Positions 36,572-48,575 of a stretch of DNA of 64,000 nucleotides are shown one piece after another. The notes under the pieces are model-generated. The model had not been told where the DNA came from. It saw only the letters and a list, made by a program, of their open reading frames with translations, and made no database searches. The stretch's first letter is position 1, and each line of letters starts with the position of its first letter. This DNA comes from Eudorina sp. 2006-703-Eu-15 (lineage: Eukaryota > Chlorophyta > Chlorophyceae > Chlamydomonadales > Volvocaceae): NCBI GenBank assembly GCA_003117195.1, contig BDSI01000062.1:1-64000 (forward strand), in the 5' to 3' direction. The translations under genes were made by a program, and so were the position numbers.

Positions 36572-37417
36572 CAGACGGGCGATGCCGGAAAGAGCGGCTT
36601 AAGCGCCACCGAAACCATGATCGGGGATTCCCATCACAACAGTCGCGCCACAGACACAAATCTTGGGGATTTCGCAGGAAGCGTGATGCTGAGCGGCGGC
36701 GAGATGTTTGCTCGACTCACCCGCGGGCTCCTAACCGCTGGCCGTACCTGGCCGTTGCTGCGGGCGGAAGGAGCACTGGGGCATCGGAGACGGGAAACCC
36801 CGGACAGTGTATCCGCCCGCGCGTAATTGAGAGAACGCCTGCAGGGGTCCAGGGTAGGGGTCGGAAGAAGGAGGGAAACGCCGCTAGGGTTCAGGGTTGC
36901 GCAGCCACTCTCTCCGCCCGCCTCCCGTCTTCCGAATCCCTCACCTGGCAGCGGTTGAGCAGACGCCCAGCCTCGGCGCTGTACAGTCGTCACTGGGGAA
37001 AAGGCTGCGAGGGTGGAGGGATTTGAGTACGCCACACGGGATGCCACCCGCGACTGGGCCGATGTGCCAAACGTATCATTAGAGCAAAGGCTGATTAGCA
37101 ATTACTAACAAAGCACATGATGGCATGTATCCAAGAATCCATAATAATTCGCTGGCATCTTTGAAGAAGCTTTTTACAATGTACGAATCTCTACGTCGGT
37201 CGTTTTTTCCACAAACAGTATGTCAGTCGACTGATTCATATTCGTCGAAGCGAACGATTGCATCGGTGCGCCGTCGTGGGAGCGGGCTAAGCCCCGCAAT
37301 AGTGACAACCGTTTCCCAGAAGTGCACATCGTGTGTATTCATTGGACCAATATCGACAGATCTTATTATCAAGCAAGTTCATTGTAATTATTTTTAATAC
37401 AGGAATTGGAAGCGAGC
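35881..37417. other. Region upstream of the SEC14 gene, non-coding as far as seen
   Basis: Contains the (TG)n tract and otherwise no recognised exon. Base composition falls towards AT near 37080-37400. A good 3' splice site (TTTTTAATACAG, ending at 37402) just before the SEC14 start codon suggests an intron in the 5' UTR, or one additional upstream exon. Confidence 0.5.
36477..36569. repeat. (TG)n microsatellite, ~46 units
   Basis: 93 bases of uninterrupted TG dinucleotide, about 0.85 kb upstream of the SEC14-like start codon. Confidence 0.98.
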
Positions 37418-40159
37418 ATGTCTTGGTTCAGCAGTTGTGTTCACCCTGTTCAAACGGAGAAAGAGGCGTTTTGGTACCTGAACTTGACGCAAGAACAGCA
37501 GGACGCTCATGATAAATTCCTACAACATCTGAAAGATACGCACGCGTTGCACCCCGGCCATGACGATCGGTTCACATTACTGCGATTCCTGAAAGCACGG
37601 CAGTGGGATGTGGACAAAGCGACTACGATGTATCAAAGTATGGTGAAGTGGCGGGTGGAGGCGCGAACGGACCATGTGTACGAGACGTTCACGTTCCCGG
37701 AGAAGGACGACGTGCTGAAGGTACACATTACAGCTGGCAGCGCCCCCATCATTATGGACTCTGCGAGGGGGGGCCCTTTGCTCCGCCATCCGCAGTTGCT
37801 TTAAGGAATGCGGCTGTGTAGCGTACCCTGGCACACGTGCCCGCGGAGGGCGGCTCCGTGCAGGGGCTGTGGCGTGCACACTGCCACACGGCATGCGCAC
37901 CGCACATAACCAATCACTGATTTGGCATTGTACCGTGACGCATTCTGACGTGGCGTGTGGCGCAGCCTGCTGACGCGACTCCGGCCTTGCCGCAGCACTA
38001 TCCGCACTTCTACCACAAGACGGACAAGTTCGGCAGGCCCGTGTACATTGAGCTGCTGGGCAAGACGGATCCTGCCAAGATCTTGGAGGCAACGACGCTG
38101 GAGCGCCTCATGCATTACCATGTCTGTGACTGGGAGACGCTCACACGGAGGATCCTGCCCGCCTGCTCGGTGCTGGCAGGTGGGGAGGCGGATGCGCTAG
38201 TGAACGTTGTAACTTGTGGCGGGATGGCGTTGGTGCCGCCGTGCACCTGGGGAGGGAGAGGGCGGGAGGCAGTGAGCGCGGGGCGGGGCTGAGCAGACGA
38301 CCCGAGGGATCCAAATGAAACAACCTCACTAGGCGCCATTGAACTGTTGCTTGTGGCCGTGGATCGTGTGGGTCAAAGGTGAGCAGCGCGTACTGGTGAC
38401 CAAGGGTTGCTTGAGTACGCCAACAGCCATCGATGTTGGGCAGTACGGCACCGCCACGCGTGTCTCGAGTATCTGTGTGATTACAAAGGCTGTTTGCCTC
38501 GGCCCCCTCTCAGCGTCCCGAAATCTAAACCTGGTTCAGCTAAGCTTTCGGGGGCACATTTGTTCTTGATCCCGATCGATCGACCCCGCGGCCCTGTCTG
38601 CCAGGGCGGCCCATTATCACCAAGTCGGTCATCCTGGACCTGAAAGGTGTGTCCATGAAGACGTTCGGGTCGGCCGCACAGAAGATCCTGCGGACCGTCG
38701 TCACCATCGATCAGGTGGGTGGTTATGGCAGTCATTCGAGGGCCGGGAAAGGGTGGACAGCGGCGAAGATGCGTGGCAGTTGGGTCGGTCAGGACGGACA
38801 GCGGCGGGGCTCTGTGCTGCACAATAAATGCGCTAGCGTTTGACGGGGGCTGGGGCAAGCAAGGGAAATTCGGCAGTCAAAGCGATGTCAAACGTTGTGG
38901 CGCCTAGATAACTGGAGTGAGCACTGTAAGGGCAGCGGCGAGGGGCGGAGAGCGGCCTGGTTCCCTGGACCTGGCAACTTGTACTGAAAGAAGCAGAAGC
39001 ACCTGTAGCAACCGCAGCACCCACAACAATGCAACACAGCCCGACCAACCGGGGTGGGCAGCTGCTGCACCGCAGTCCATCGAACATAAGCCCAGGCTTC
39101 CGGACATCCGAAAGCTCGCACCACCCACAGCGCCTCGCCAACACCTACAGCCACTCGCGCACCCGCCGCTGCTGCCCACCAGCTCCATCCTCCTCCGCCA
39201 GGATCCCTTTCCTTGCGTTCCTTTTTATATGAATAGTCCTTCCTCCCCTTTCCCTACCTGCCCTCCCCTGCCTCCTGGACTTGCCCCTCCCCTCTGCTCT
39301 TTCCGCATGGGCCCTTCCCATCCTCGCCCTCCAGGACTACTACTGCGAGTCTCTGGGCCAGATGTTCATCATCAACACGCCCACCGTTTTCCGGATGATC
39401 TGGGCCATGGTCAACCCGCTGCTGGAGGACCGCACCCGCCGCAAAATCGTCATCCTGGGCTCCGACTACCTGCCCACGGTGACGCAGCTGGTGCCCAAAG
39501 AGAGCCTGCCGGAGTGCCTCGGGGGAGACTGCCCCACGCCGGTGCGTGAGTGGCCTGTGGGTTGGGGGTTGGCGAGCGCAGGGAGTGCACTGCGTGCTTG
39601 GTTCGCAACAGCGAACCCCGGTGGGGTGCAGCCACCAGTCATAGTAAGCCAAGCACAAGGGGGCAGTGGTGCGGGCCACAGAACCCTGTCACTCCAAGCT
39701 TTAAGCAGCTTGGCCGCGTCGCACATCTGCTGGTCTGCGCCTAAGATGCCGCGACCAGAAAATTAGTCACCCGCCATGAACTCATCAACGCCACGCATGT
39801 GCCTAGCTAGTCGCTGTCATCCTTCGGTAACTTGTCATTAACCCCTGTCTGTTTGTCTGTTTATCTATCTGTATCCCTCTCTTTGTGGTGTGGTGTAGGA
39901 GGCGCTCAGGAGCGTGGGGCCCTGGATGGAGGTGCAGCTGCCGGCCTCAGTTGAGGCGGGGAAAAGCAGCAAGGACCTGGGGCAAGGGGCCGACCAGAGT
40001 GAAGGAGGCGGCGGCGGGGGCTCCGACCAGCAGCCGGTCAACGTCAAGGCGACCGCTGCCGCGACCCCAATGCCGATGCGGCAGTCCGCGACTGCCCCGG
40101 GCCGGCTCCATCTAGAAGAAGACGAGGAGGGGAACGGGGCCACTGGGCAGCAAGGGTGA
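37418..40159 (+). CDS. SEC14-like phosphatidylinositol/phosphatidylcholine transfer protein
   Basis: Cytosolic lipid-transfer protein of the CRAL-TRIO family, which exchanges phospholipids between membranes. Five exons with clean GT/AG borders: 37418-37720, 37996-38179, 38605-38714, 39335-39541, 39899-40159, giving 354 aa. The CRAL-TRIO N-terminal helices are at residues 40-75 (DDRFTLLRFLKARQWDVDKA). The lipid-binding domain follows: YPHFYHKTDKFGRPVYIELL, RRILPACSVLAG, ITKSVILDLKGVS, MFIINTPTVFRMIWAMVNPL, KIVILGSDYLPTV, then LPECLGG, all in the usual order. The last 70 residues are low complexity, Gly-rich then acidic, unlike the conserved core. I chose the ATG at 37418 because it precedes the first conserved helix; an acceptor at 37402 leaves open an upstream intron. 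The gene appears intact. GOLD or other C-terminal domains are absent. Confidence 0.93.
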
Positions 40160-40318
40160 CGTGAAGGGAAAGGGGGCCGTCAGGGGTGTGGGCGGGGCCT
40201 GGGGCTGCGGTTGAGTGTTTGAGCCATGCGGAGGCCAATGCCAGGTAGAGGTTGCGGCGCGGTGCGGTGCGCCTTGCACATTGTCTCTGCGCGTGTGTCT
40301 CAGCATCGTACCGGCACC

Positions 40319-40323
40319 TGTAA
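40319..40323 (+). promoter_or_regulatory. TGTAA polyadenylation signal
   Basis: The green-algal nuclear poly(A) motif lies 160 bases after the SEC14 stop codon. The match is exact, but it is a five-base motif and so is supported mainly by its position. Confidence 0.5.
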
Positions 40324-42135
40324 GCTTGTTTGGTTACCATGTGGGCGAGCACAATACGTACACACGGCACGGCTAAGGACCGCGCACAATACGCAACCCG
40401 CTGAGCCATGACATCTCACCGCCCAGTTAAACAACCAACGTGAGGCAACGGGCAATTTTGTGGGCACTTCTCTCCCCGTTGCGTGTCACGCACGCCTATT
40501 CTGCCCGCCTGAGAACACAGCAACGCGAGGCGCGCACGGCCCGGCCAACAAGATGTGGGGCGGTGATGGGAGCCACTGAGGTAGTAGACGTAGTGCATGT
40601 GGGCGCAGCACCCAGGGGGCGGGGATCTTCGCTGAACGTGTTCTGAGTCGTGCAGTGCGCCGCGCCGTGCGCTGTGTGGGGTGGACGCTTGCCAGGTGTG
40701 GACGCTTGCCTCCCCGCAATTGCACAGAACTTCCACACGCCAGTCAGCGGCCACACGCGTGCATGAAAGGGCCGGACTCACTCGCACGCATTTGTTCTTC
40801 CTAGCACTGCGGTCCTGGGTCGTCTGAAGGGGCTAGGCACCACCGAATGCAGCGGTTACTTGAACTTACATAATGCAAGCCCGCCATGTTCTCGTCCCGT
40901 GATCCAGGCTTCGAGGGTTCGAGCCCACAGGTGGGAAGGTCGGCGCCTTGCACCTATGGGGCTGCCATCTCACTGACCGACTCACACAGCCTACAGCAAA
41001 ATGTCGAGGCGGTTAGGGGGAGATGACCGTTGGATAGACGACCGTTGGTTAACAGGCAGGGACGCACACACTGCTGCCTGCAGCACACAGGCGCAGTTAA
41101 AGGTGTGGATGCCAGGCGTGGGTGCTAGGGTCGACGGCTCACGCATGGTGTACGCATTTTTTAATGTCCGTGGAAATTGGGCAGACCCACGGGTCCATGT
41201 CCGACGAATTGGTCAATGGCACGCGGCTGATAGGTGATGCGTGGCTTACTTGAGTGTAATGTAGCTACTGTGACACCATTTACATGCGCTGATGCTATCG
41301 ATCATGATGCGGTGGTAGCTGATATGACTGGGTCAGCACAAGAAGCCCTTTCGCTGTGTGCCTGCTGCTGCCGTGTTACTTGCGACTATAGTCCGTACTG
41401 CTCATATCATGGACTGACAAAGTGACAGACAGAGTAGACAGGTTAATTGGCGGAAGGATGCGTGAGCAATGACTGAAAAGGATCTGGGATTTCGCTTTCT
41501 AATTCATGTACAATTTTAATCCTGGCTGATGGTGCGGTGCTATGTATTTTAGAATGGGTGGCTTATTATTATTAGGATGTTACAGCGGACCCCGCGGGTC
41601 ATGGGTGGCTTATGGTGCCGTTCGGTGTTTGGGATGGCTTCTCCTAGCAGCTGGGGTTTTCATTGTGCCACACCACCCTACAGAAGTTCTCAATGTATGT
41701 GTCTGTGTTTGGTCGCAGGCGAGGCAATGTTCATGGCTATGCAAGGGGCATACTGTAGCTGAGCCCGGAGAATATCCATATGCTAAACAACTGCCCCTGT
41801 GCGGATACACCACTGTCTGGGCCACACTGCATGATAGGTATCCCGGTTAGCTAAGTGCTGCAAGAACCCGTATCCATTCTCATGCTAGCAACCAAGCATT
41901 TGTGAGTGTTGCTCTGTGGAATGTGCCATTGTTGGGCTGGAGGATGTGGGAGGCCACCATGAATGTATGTACGACATGCCTACAACACACCAAGAACTAG
42001 GACGACATTACACGTACGGCACACATGTACGGCACATGTACGAAACGCATAGAATGTGTGCGAAGTGTTCTGAATAATATTGGCCATGCATGCGCAAGGA
42101 ATTTCATGGCAATAGATAGCGCATGACAATAAGAA
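40324..42135. other. Intergenic region between SEC14 and tRNA-Arg, no gene seen
   Basis: No exon with family support. Short AT-richer stretches occur near 41150-41550. At 41985-42045 there are repeated GTACGGCACA/TGTACG elements close to the tRNA 3' flank. Confidence 0.5.
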
Positions 42136-42235
42136 CGAGCCTACCAGGGATCGAACCTGGAATCTCCGGTTATCAACCACCTAGCCCAATTGCTGGGGCC
42201 GTAGACCGGCGCTTTATCCATTAAGCCATAGGCCC
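42136..42235 (-). tRNA. tRNA-Arg (ACG) with 27-nt intron
   Basis: The minus strand folds as a complete tRNA. Acceptor GGGCCTA pairs with TAGGCTC (one G-T pair). The D arm is GCTT/AAGC, and the anticodon stem is CCGGT/ACCGG with loop CT-ACG-G and A38. The T arm is CCAGG-TTCGATC-CCTGG, and the discriminator is G. A 27-nt insert sits exactly between positions 37 and 38, the canonical nuclear tRNA intron site (inferred span 42171-42197). 100 nt minus 27 leaves 73 nt. Anticodon ACG would be read as ICG for Arg CGN codons. No run of four T follows closely, only TTCTTATT. Confidence 0.95.
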
Positions 42236-43722
42236 ATGGTCGGAGGTGAACTTGTGATGGAATATAAGCTGAGATAAAGGTCTATATTTGTCAAATGTCA
42301 TATGTACGATATGTACGATACACGCTTAGCCATTGACTTTGTGTCAGATAGGGGTTCAACAGTCACCCAGAGGTAATGATACAGGAGGCTCAGCCAAGCC
42401 ACCTAACTGATTAGCTCTCTTCCATTAGGGATAAATTCGTACACACCGCTGTATACTAGGCGCCCATCCTGCAGCTTTGGGATGGGGTGCCAGGAGCCCA
42501 GGACCCAACCACACACCACCCCTTTCAGGGATGCCCGGTCCTAACACTCCAACAGAAGTCTGCTACAAACACGTCAGGAGGCCGTGCATTCCAGGTCAGC
42601 AGCTTGAAATGAGTGACTGCTGCTGTATGAGGATTATTACATTAGGGGACACGAGGGTCATGATATCCCAGACACGTTCCTGCACTCCAACGGGTGGCAG
42701 CATGACCCAAATAAACGTGTTTCCAGAGCTCTGCCCTTTGCTTGTAGCCACACTGCCTCTACAGGGGTTTGCGGCTGTTCCCCTCTTCAGATGTAAGTTC
42801 TGCAGCATGGATGAGGATCCTATCTGGTCCAATCCACAGCAGTGAACGGCCATTACGACTAATTGTGGGTAGTTTCCCTTCGACTATCCTCGACATCCCC
42901 CATGCATGGTAATCACTAACGCAGGCTACGATTATCTGCGGGCAGCTGTCATCTATCCCCAGGGCCTGATCACAGGCAACCCGTGTGCGTGTTAGCTGCG
43001 TAGGGTCGAGGGTTCATTGGGCATAGACACGCATGCAAAGGCTGCGGCAACCTTCACGTACACACTGCATGGGCCCACCATCGTCTGGATACAGCCAGGC
43101 CTGTCAGGCCTGCACGTTCAGCAAATGACCTTCGCTGTTCGCTCTAGGTGTCCTGACGTACCCCAAAAATATGACGCGTTCGTCCGTACCTCCCGGGGCA
43201 GCAAGGACCAAACGACCATTGGAGCTGCAACGCATTATGAAGGACGTTCACGGCGCGTACAATGTCGCGTGATGAGACGAGACACCTACGAGCTATCTGG
43301 GCCCGTTGGAACACCCGGTCGGGATACGGGTCCACCTTGTAACGGTTACATTACAATGTCGCGTAAGAAGACATTGCACGGCGTTGAAGACCGTTGCAGG
43401 GCATCTGGGAAGGCACGCCGTGGTCACTGCTTCGTGCAAGCCAGCAGATTTGGATCGTGAGCAAAACGCATACCGCTGGCGACCTGTTGACTGCCATTAA
43501 CGCGATGTACTTGTGAACCTTACAACTACCTCGTGAATGAGTTATCGCGTCATTTAGCTGGAATTTCTATCAGATATGCTATAAAGCGAGTTTCGATTAT
43601 TCATGTAGTTTCAATGGGGTGAAGCGCTGAGATTTTCCAGGGTTTTGAATAGTCGTACCGTCGTCCTGAAAAGGGAGGTACATGACTGCCCACGCGCTAG
43701 CAGTGGAGCTACGTTGGCTCGT
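42236..43722. other. Intergenic region between tRNA-Arg and HPRT, no gene seen
   Basis: Less GC-rich than the rest. The tRNA 5' flank (42290-42325) repeats ATATGTACGATATGTACGAT. No exon or RNA gene is recognised, and no promoter motif can be assigned with confidence for the HPRT gene. Confidence 0.5.
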
Positions 43723-45935
43723 ATGGCGAAGCCTTCATTTCTTGTTAGGGGCAACTCATTTCACAATCACATCACTCCGCATAATAGAATGGTCAGCGTC
43801 GCTGTGACCGTGCAGCAGGCGCCCAAGCCAGCGCCGGCCAAGGAGGTTGCAAGCTGCAGCGGTCGACGAACTTATCACGATGATATGGCCAAGATACTTT
43901 ACACAGAGACGGACATCAGCAATCGAGTCGCCGAGCTTGGCCGGTAAATTTGCAGCGACGGCGGCGGAAGGCCCTAGAAACAACAAATTCACTACATGCA
44001 TATACATGCATATGTTTTGATTACAGAGAAATCGCGCAAGACTATCAAAACAAGGCACCACTCGTTTTGGGGGTAAGAACTGTGCGTCTGCAATTATTAG
44101 ACCAGGCAGGCATCGCTGCATTCTACATCACCTTCTCTCTGCTTCATTGGTTCGCATCGTACATGTGCACGGTCTCTGAGCGGTCTATGTATGTTGAGTG
44201 GTACGGCCACCTCGGTAACCTGCGGCGCAGGTCCTCAAGGGCAGCTTCATGTTTTTCAGTGACCTGACTCGGGCAATTGAGCCTTGCCCCCGAGGCCTGA
44301 CCCTTGACTTCATCCGTGCCTCGAGCTACGGCTCTGGGACCGAGTCGACGGGGGACGTCAAGGTAGGCCATCCCCTGCAGGAAATTAAGCAACCTGCTGC
44401 TCAACTTGCTGCAACGCGCGTCTGACACACGACTCGTTGTTCCGTGTGACCGATGATTGATAAGGTATTCTCACGGTGCCATGCTTAAGGCAGAAGCGAA
44501 ATCGGGAACTCGCCACCTTAGGAGGTCATTTAACGGCCGCTGCGCGCCCACCGCCAGCTCACATGCAGCTGATTGGCGGACACACAAACCACTTAGGGCC
44601 TGAGCCAGAGCGTGGAGAATTCCTTTGGCACCTTATCGCTTTTGCCCATCACCCTATAGCGTCAAAAGCTGCCCCCCCCGACCCCGACCCCCTGACTGCA
44701 GTTGAAGACGGATCTCAAACGGGAGAAGGTGGAGGGGCGGCACGTGATCCTGGTGAGGCCCTGTCGCGGCGCGCGCGGTGTCCCCAAGTGCGTGTGGGTG
44801 CGTCTGGGCTGTTTCTTTTAAATCCCCCCGTGCCACCGAAGGCGTCCATGCGCCGTCGTCTCCTCGATGCGCACCGCACATCGTGCCCTCTGGCCGACTA
44901 CCACCGCTTAGGTCACCATCAGGGGGAGGGTGGCACCGCAGCAGGTGGGGCGTCGACTTTTGAGGGCGCAGGGAAGCAGCGCAGGGCGCGCCTTGTCAGC
45001 GCTTGGCCCTCATAGCTGGGCCCCCGCCACACACACCCGCCGCCCGCTCGCCGTCATACCCTGCAGTCATAGGGCCGCATCCGCTTGAAATTGCCCGCTC
45101 GAAATTCCTGTTGTGTTCATCAACGGCCCCCCCCTCCCGACTGGATTGCGGATGTTGGATGGATGCGCGCGCACCTGGGTCCCACCTCTGGGTCTCCCCA
45201 CCTCTGGGTTCTTCTCCCCCGCAACCCCCCAACCCAGGTGGAGGACATAGTGGACACGGCGCTGACCATCACGACCGTCACCCGGTACCTGCTGGAGGAG
45301 TGCGGAGCGGAGTCGGTAGCCACGGCAACGCTGCTGGACAAGCACGAGCGGAGGAAGCTGGCCTACCGCCCCGAATACGTCGGCTTCGTGGTACGTGTGT
45401 TTAGAAAAAGCGCGTGTGTTGATCGGAGACGCAGGGAGCGCGTGGGAGGTGCTGGGGCCCATGGAACGGCACTCATCGCTGTCCTGTGGAGGAGGGGGGC
45501 GGGGTGTCCTGTCACCGGCAGGCGGAGCTTACCTAGGTTAGAGAAAACCCAAGAGATTTGGGAGCATGGAGTTTATGCTAGCTATGTTTTCGCGGCGTCT
45601 TTCCTTTTATAGTTGTTGTTCAGTAGTTGCCGTGGATGGATGACCGGCATCTGCCCGAGGGCCTCTAGGGGGCCGCACCCCGATTTGGCGCGTCTCCGTC
45701 CGCATCCAATGGTCACTGGCTGCTCACCCCCCTAAACCCTCACAACCCCCACCGCAACCGACCCCTCCCGCTGAAACCCCAGTGCCCCAACGAGTTCGTG
45801 GTCGGGTACGGCCTGGACTTTGACGAGGAATACCGCACGTTGCCGTACATTGGTGTCCTTAAGCCGGAGTGCTACAGCCACCTGGGCCTTGACGCGCCGG
45901 AGCCGGACGGTTCGGGGGAGAGCAGTGATGAGTGA
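43723..45935 (+). CDS. Hypoxanthine(-guanine) phosphoribosyltransferase
   Basis: Purine salvage enzyme that joins hypoxanthine or guanine with PRPP to give IMP or GMP. Six exons with GT/AG borders and matching phases: 43723-43943, 44027-44072, 44231-44362, 44702-44752, 45238-45390, 45783-45935, giving 251 aa. Seen motifs: [17 protein letters not shown] (loop I, PPi contact), [17 protein letters not shown] (mobile loop), [18 protein letters not shown] (PRPP signature with the two acidic residues), [12 protein letters not shown] (base-contacting Lys), [15 protein letters not shown] and [12 protein letters not shown]. The order and spacing match the family. The usual G-(K/N) after EDI(V/I)DT is A-L here. 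About 55 residues precede the enzyme core; they are Ser/His/Pro-rich and could be a targeting peptide, or the true start could be a later ATG (residue 23, MVSVAVTV). The acidic C-terminal tail is short. The gene appears intact. Confidence 0.95.
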
Positions 45936-45994
45936 GCGAGGGGCGGCGCTGTGGGAGGGAGGGGGCCGGACACGGCCCTCGGGGGAGGGGGGAG

Positions 45995-46055
45995 AGGGTA
46001 TAGGACTTTGGTAGACATATTCATTCTGCGCTGCTGCTGCTGCTGCCAGAGCAAA
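45995..46055 (+). repeat. Dispersed element copy 1 (TTGGTAGACATATT...TGCGCTG)
   Basis: Contains TTTGGTAGACATATTCATTC followed by TGCGCTGCTGC and TGCCAGAGC. The same arrangement, G-rich sequence on the left and GTAGACATATT then TGCGCTG, recurs at 51838-51880, and a diverged copy lies at 48525-48575. Confidence 0.6.
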
Positions 46056-48524
46056 GGTCCGGAGGGGGGAGGGGGTCCGCACTCCATCTGGATGGAGTGC
46101 GAACAGGCGGGGTCGGGTCCACCCTCACCCACAACGCGGGAGGGGGATCGACACGGCGCCCGGCGGGTGGGTGCTCTGCGTCCCCCGTCTGCTTTGGAGC
46201 ACGCTCCGTGGTCCCGTCGTCGTCCCCTTCGTAGGGGACGGACGGATGTCGTCCCCCCCTGGGGGGTCCCCCCAGTTGCTGCTGGGCTGGGGCACACGTT
46301 GTGGGTCTTGTCCAATAAGAGCATAAGACTCAGTCAGGCTAGAAGACGTGTTGCCCAGTATAGGGGCAGGCGGCTGTGCTGGCGCGCGAAGGTGCATGAC
46401 GAGGGCGGGCTGTGTCTGAACGGCTAGCGGTGCGGACCCACATGCGGACAGAGCATCGAGCAGCGCCAATGAACAAACCTCCTGGGTCCCCGAGGACTAG
46501 GCCGCATGTGATGTGATGGTGTTGCAGTGAAAATGATTAGGCAGACAGATGAGCCAGTGGAGTACGGTTTGTTGGTAAGCGCTGTTCGGGGGTCGGCGCC
46601 GAGCCGCGTGACCGGCCCCTGTCAGCTAGCTGCCAGAGCGTGTCGGCGGCGGAACTTACCAAGGAATGAACTGATAACGGACCTTCAATTGCAACTGTTC
46701 GAGTGTGGACAGTTCTGGGGGACGATGCGCGGCCGTGGGCTTCACCTTCGCGTACGTACCTTCGGGAGGACGATGTTTCCCTTGGGATGGGGTCTTGGGG
46801 TTATCGTATTGTTGTTAGTTTTGTTCCTTGAATTTGGGGATCAGCAATGCACGGACGCGCGCCCTTTGGGATGGTGTGCGGCAGCAGCCCGGCCTGGAGT
46901 TGGATGGGAGTGGGATGTTGCGGTTTGTTGGTAGTGGTCAGTAACGCGGGTAACGCGTTTCACGGCAAGCAAAACGAGGAGTACGGCATTGGTTCTCTTC
47001 TTCGCTAGGCGGTTGGGCACTGGATGCCTACACACCGCCGCCATTCTCCTCGCGTGGGTTGTTCGTCGTGGCTATGACAGAGGCGTGCGTGTGCCTGTTT
47101 CTCCGCAACACGGGGTGGGCCCGGCCCCGCATACAGTTCATTTCGTTGAGTCGCGTATCCCCCGGGGTCGCATCCCCTCGAGTGCCTTCATCCAGCAGCG
47201 CTGTGGGGCATACGGTATCGCGAGAGGGAGGGAGGGAGGGAGTGATTCAACAGGGAGGGCCGCACGGACAGCGCACCCGTGCGGCCAGTGAGAGCGGGGG
47301 GCTGCGAACGAACTCGGTGGTGCGCACCACCATCGCACGGAGCTGGTGGCGGGGAGGTGGGTCCTGTGGCGCGTCCCAGCCAGCAGTCTGGCTTGTTGCG
47401 GAGATTCTCATCTCATGGCAAGCATCCTTTTTCTGCTCTGCTGAGGGATGACATGACGGCTTTGACATCGGGATGTGATGTTGGGGAGGGGGATGAGACA
47501 GATATTGGGGCCGCTCGCGCTTGGGCAGTTTGTGTGTGTTGGCCCCTCCCCCCCCTGGAGGTCGTGTGTTTGTGACCCGGCTGTGCCCGTATCTTGTGCG
47601 GGCCTTGCTTGATGATAGGGCCGCCATGATCATGATCGTCGTGCGAGTAGGATTGCGACTGGTGCAGCCCAGCAGCCGTGTGTGTCGATCCCAGATGATG
47701 AATCGGTCCTTGTCGTGGGGGGGCGGGGGCTGACAGGGCCAACGTGCGAAAGGGGGGCAGGTGGCGGGTGAGTGGCGGGTTTGACTGTGCTGCGGATTGC
47801 TGCTGGCGAGGCGATTGCAGCGGTGGTGGGGAAAATACCATAACATTTTCCCTCCAATGTACGGTGTGGCGTGTTTGTGACAAGAGTACTGCTAGGCTAT
47901 TATTTTACGGAAACGCTTGGACGCCCTGTACGGGTTTCGTACAAATGGGTTTCGTACGAATTACGGTGGGTTCGGCAAGAGAGCGCCAGAGCGGCAATGA
48001 ACCCCGACTACATGAGGGCCCTATATTTCTTTGGTGAAATAGCGCGGAGGGACTTTGCCCTGGTTGGAACCGAATCCCTTATGGAGCATCTCCCCCTAAA
48101 CGCGGGACTGCATGTATCGCACCGGATGCCGTCGCGGTGGGTATGACCCGCGGTGGAACTGGTAAGAAGAGGCTGTAAAGAGGCATATATACCACCTTAC
48201 ATGGCGGCTGACTGACGGACTGACCGGATCGATGGAGGACTGAATGAATGGATGAGCATGTGGGGTTGGTACAGCGGGCCCACTGGGAAGGAAACCCACT
48301 TTGCTGTGAGCATGCACTTGCCGTATCAGTGGCATCCACGCTAAGAAATACTGCCACTGTGTAACGGCAATCCCAGCCCGGCATTGCACCCATCGCCACC
48401 ACCACCACCCCATGCGCAGGGGGATACCTGGAGGTGCAGCACTGCCTCCCGGGAGGGAGCCGCCGGGGCTGCGGAACTGATGTTGGTGTACAGCTGGCGG
48501 AGGCGGGTGTCCGGGGTGACCCGT

Positions 48525-48575
48525 GGCGCTGGGGGGTTTAGACATTTTCAAACTGCGCTGCTGCCAGAGCGACGG
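48525..48575 (+). repeat. Dispersed element copy 2 (diverged)
   Basis: GGGGGGTTTAGACATTTTCA then AACTGCGCTGCTGCCAGAGC. It shares the TAGACATxTT core and the CTGCGCTGCTGCCAGAGC tail with the copy at 45995. Confidence 0.5.

Noticed and set aside
36403..36826. Cys/Val or His/Thr repeat proteins
   Set aside because: They arise only from reading the (TG)n microsatellite.
40895..40930. Second tRNA gene
   Set aside because: GGGTTCGAGCCC looks like a T arm / B box, but the stem does not pair over five bases and there is no D arm, anticodon arm or acceptor stem upstream.
47871..48146. Gene at 47.9 kb (+)
   Set aside because: The open frame of 91 codons has no recognised motif, no splice support and no neighbours in frame.
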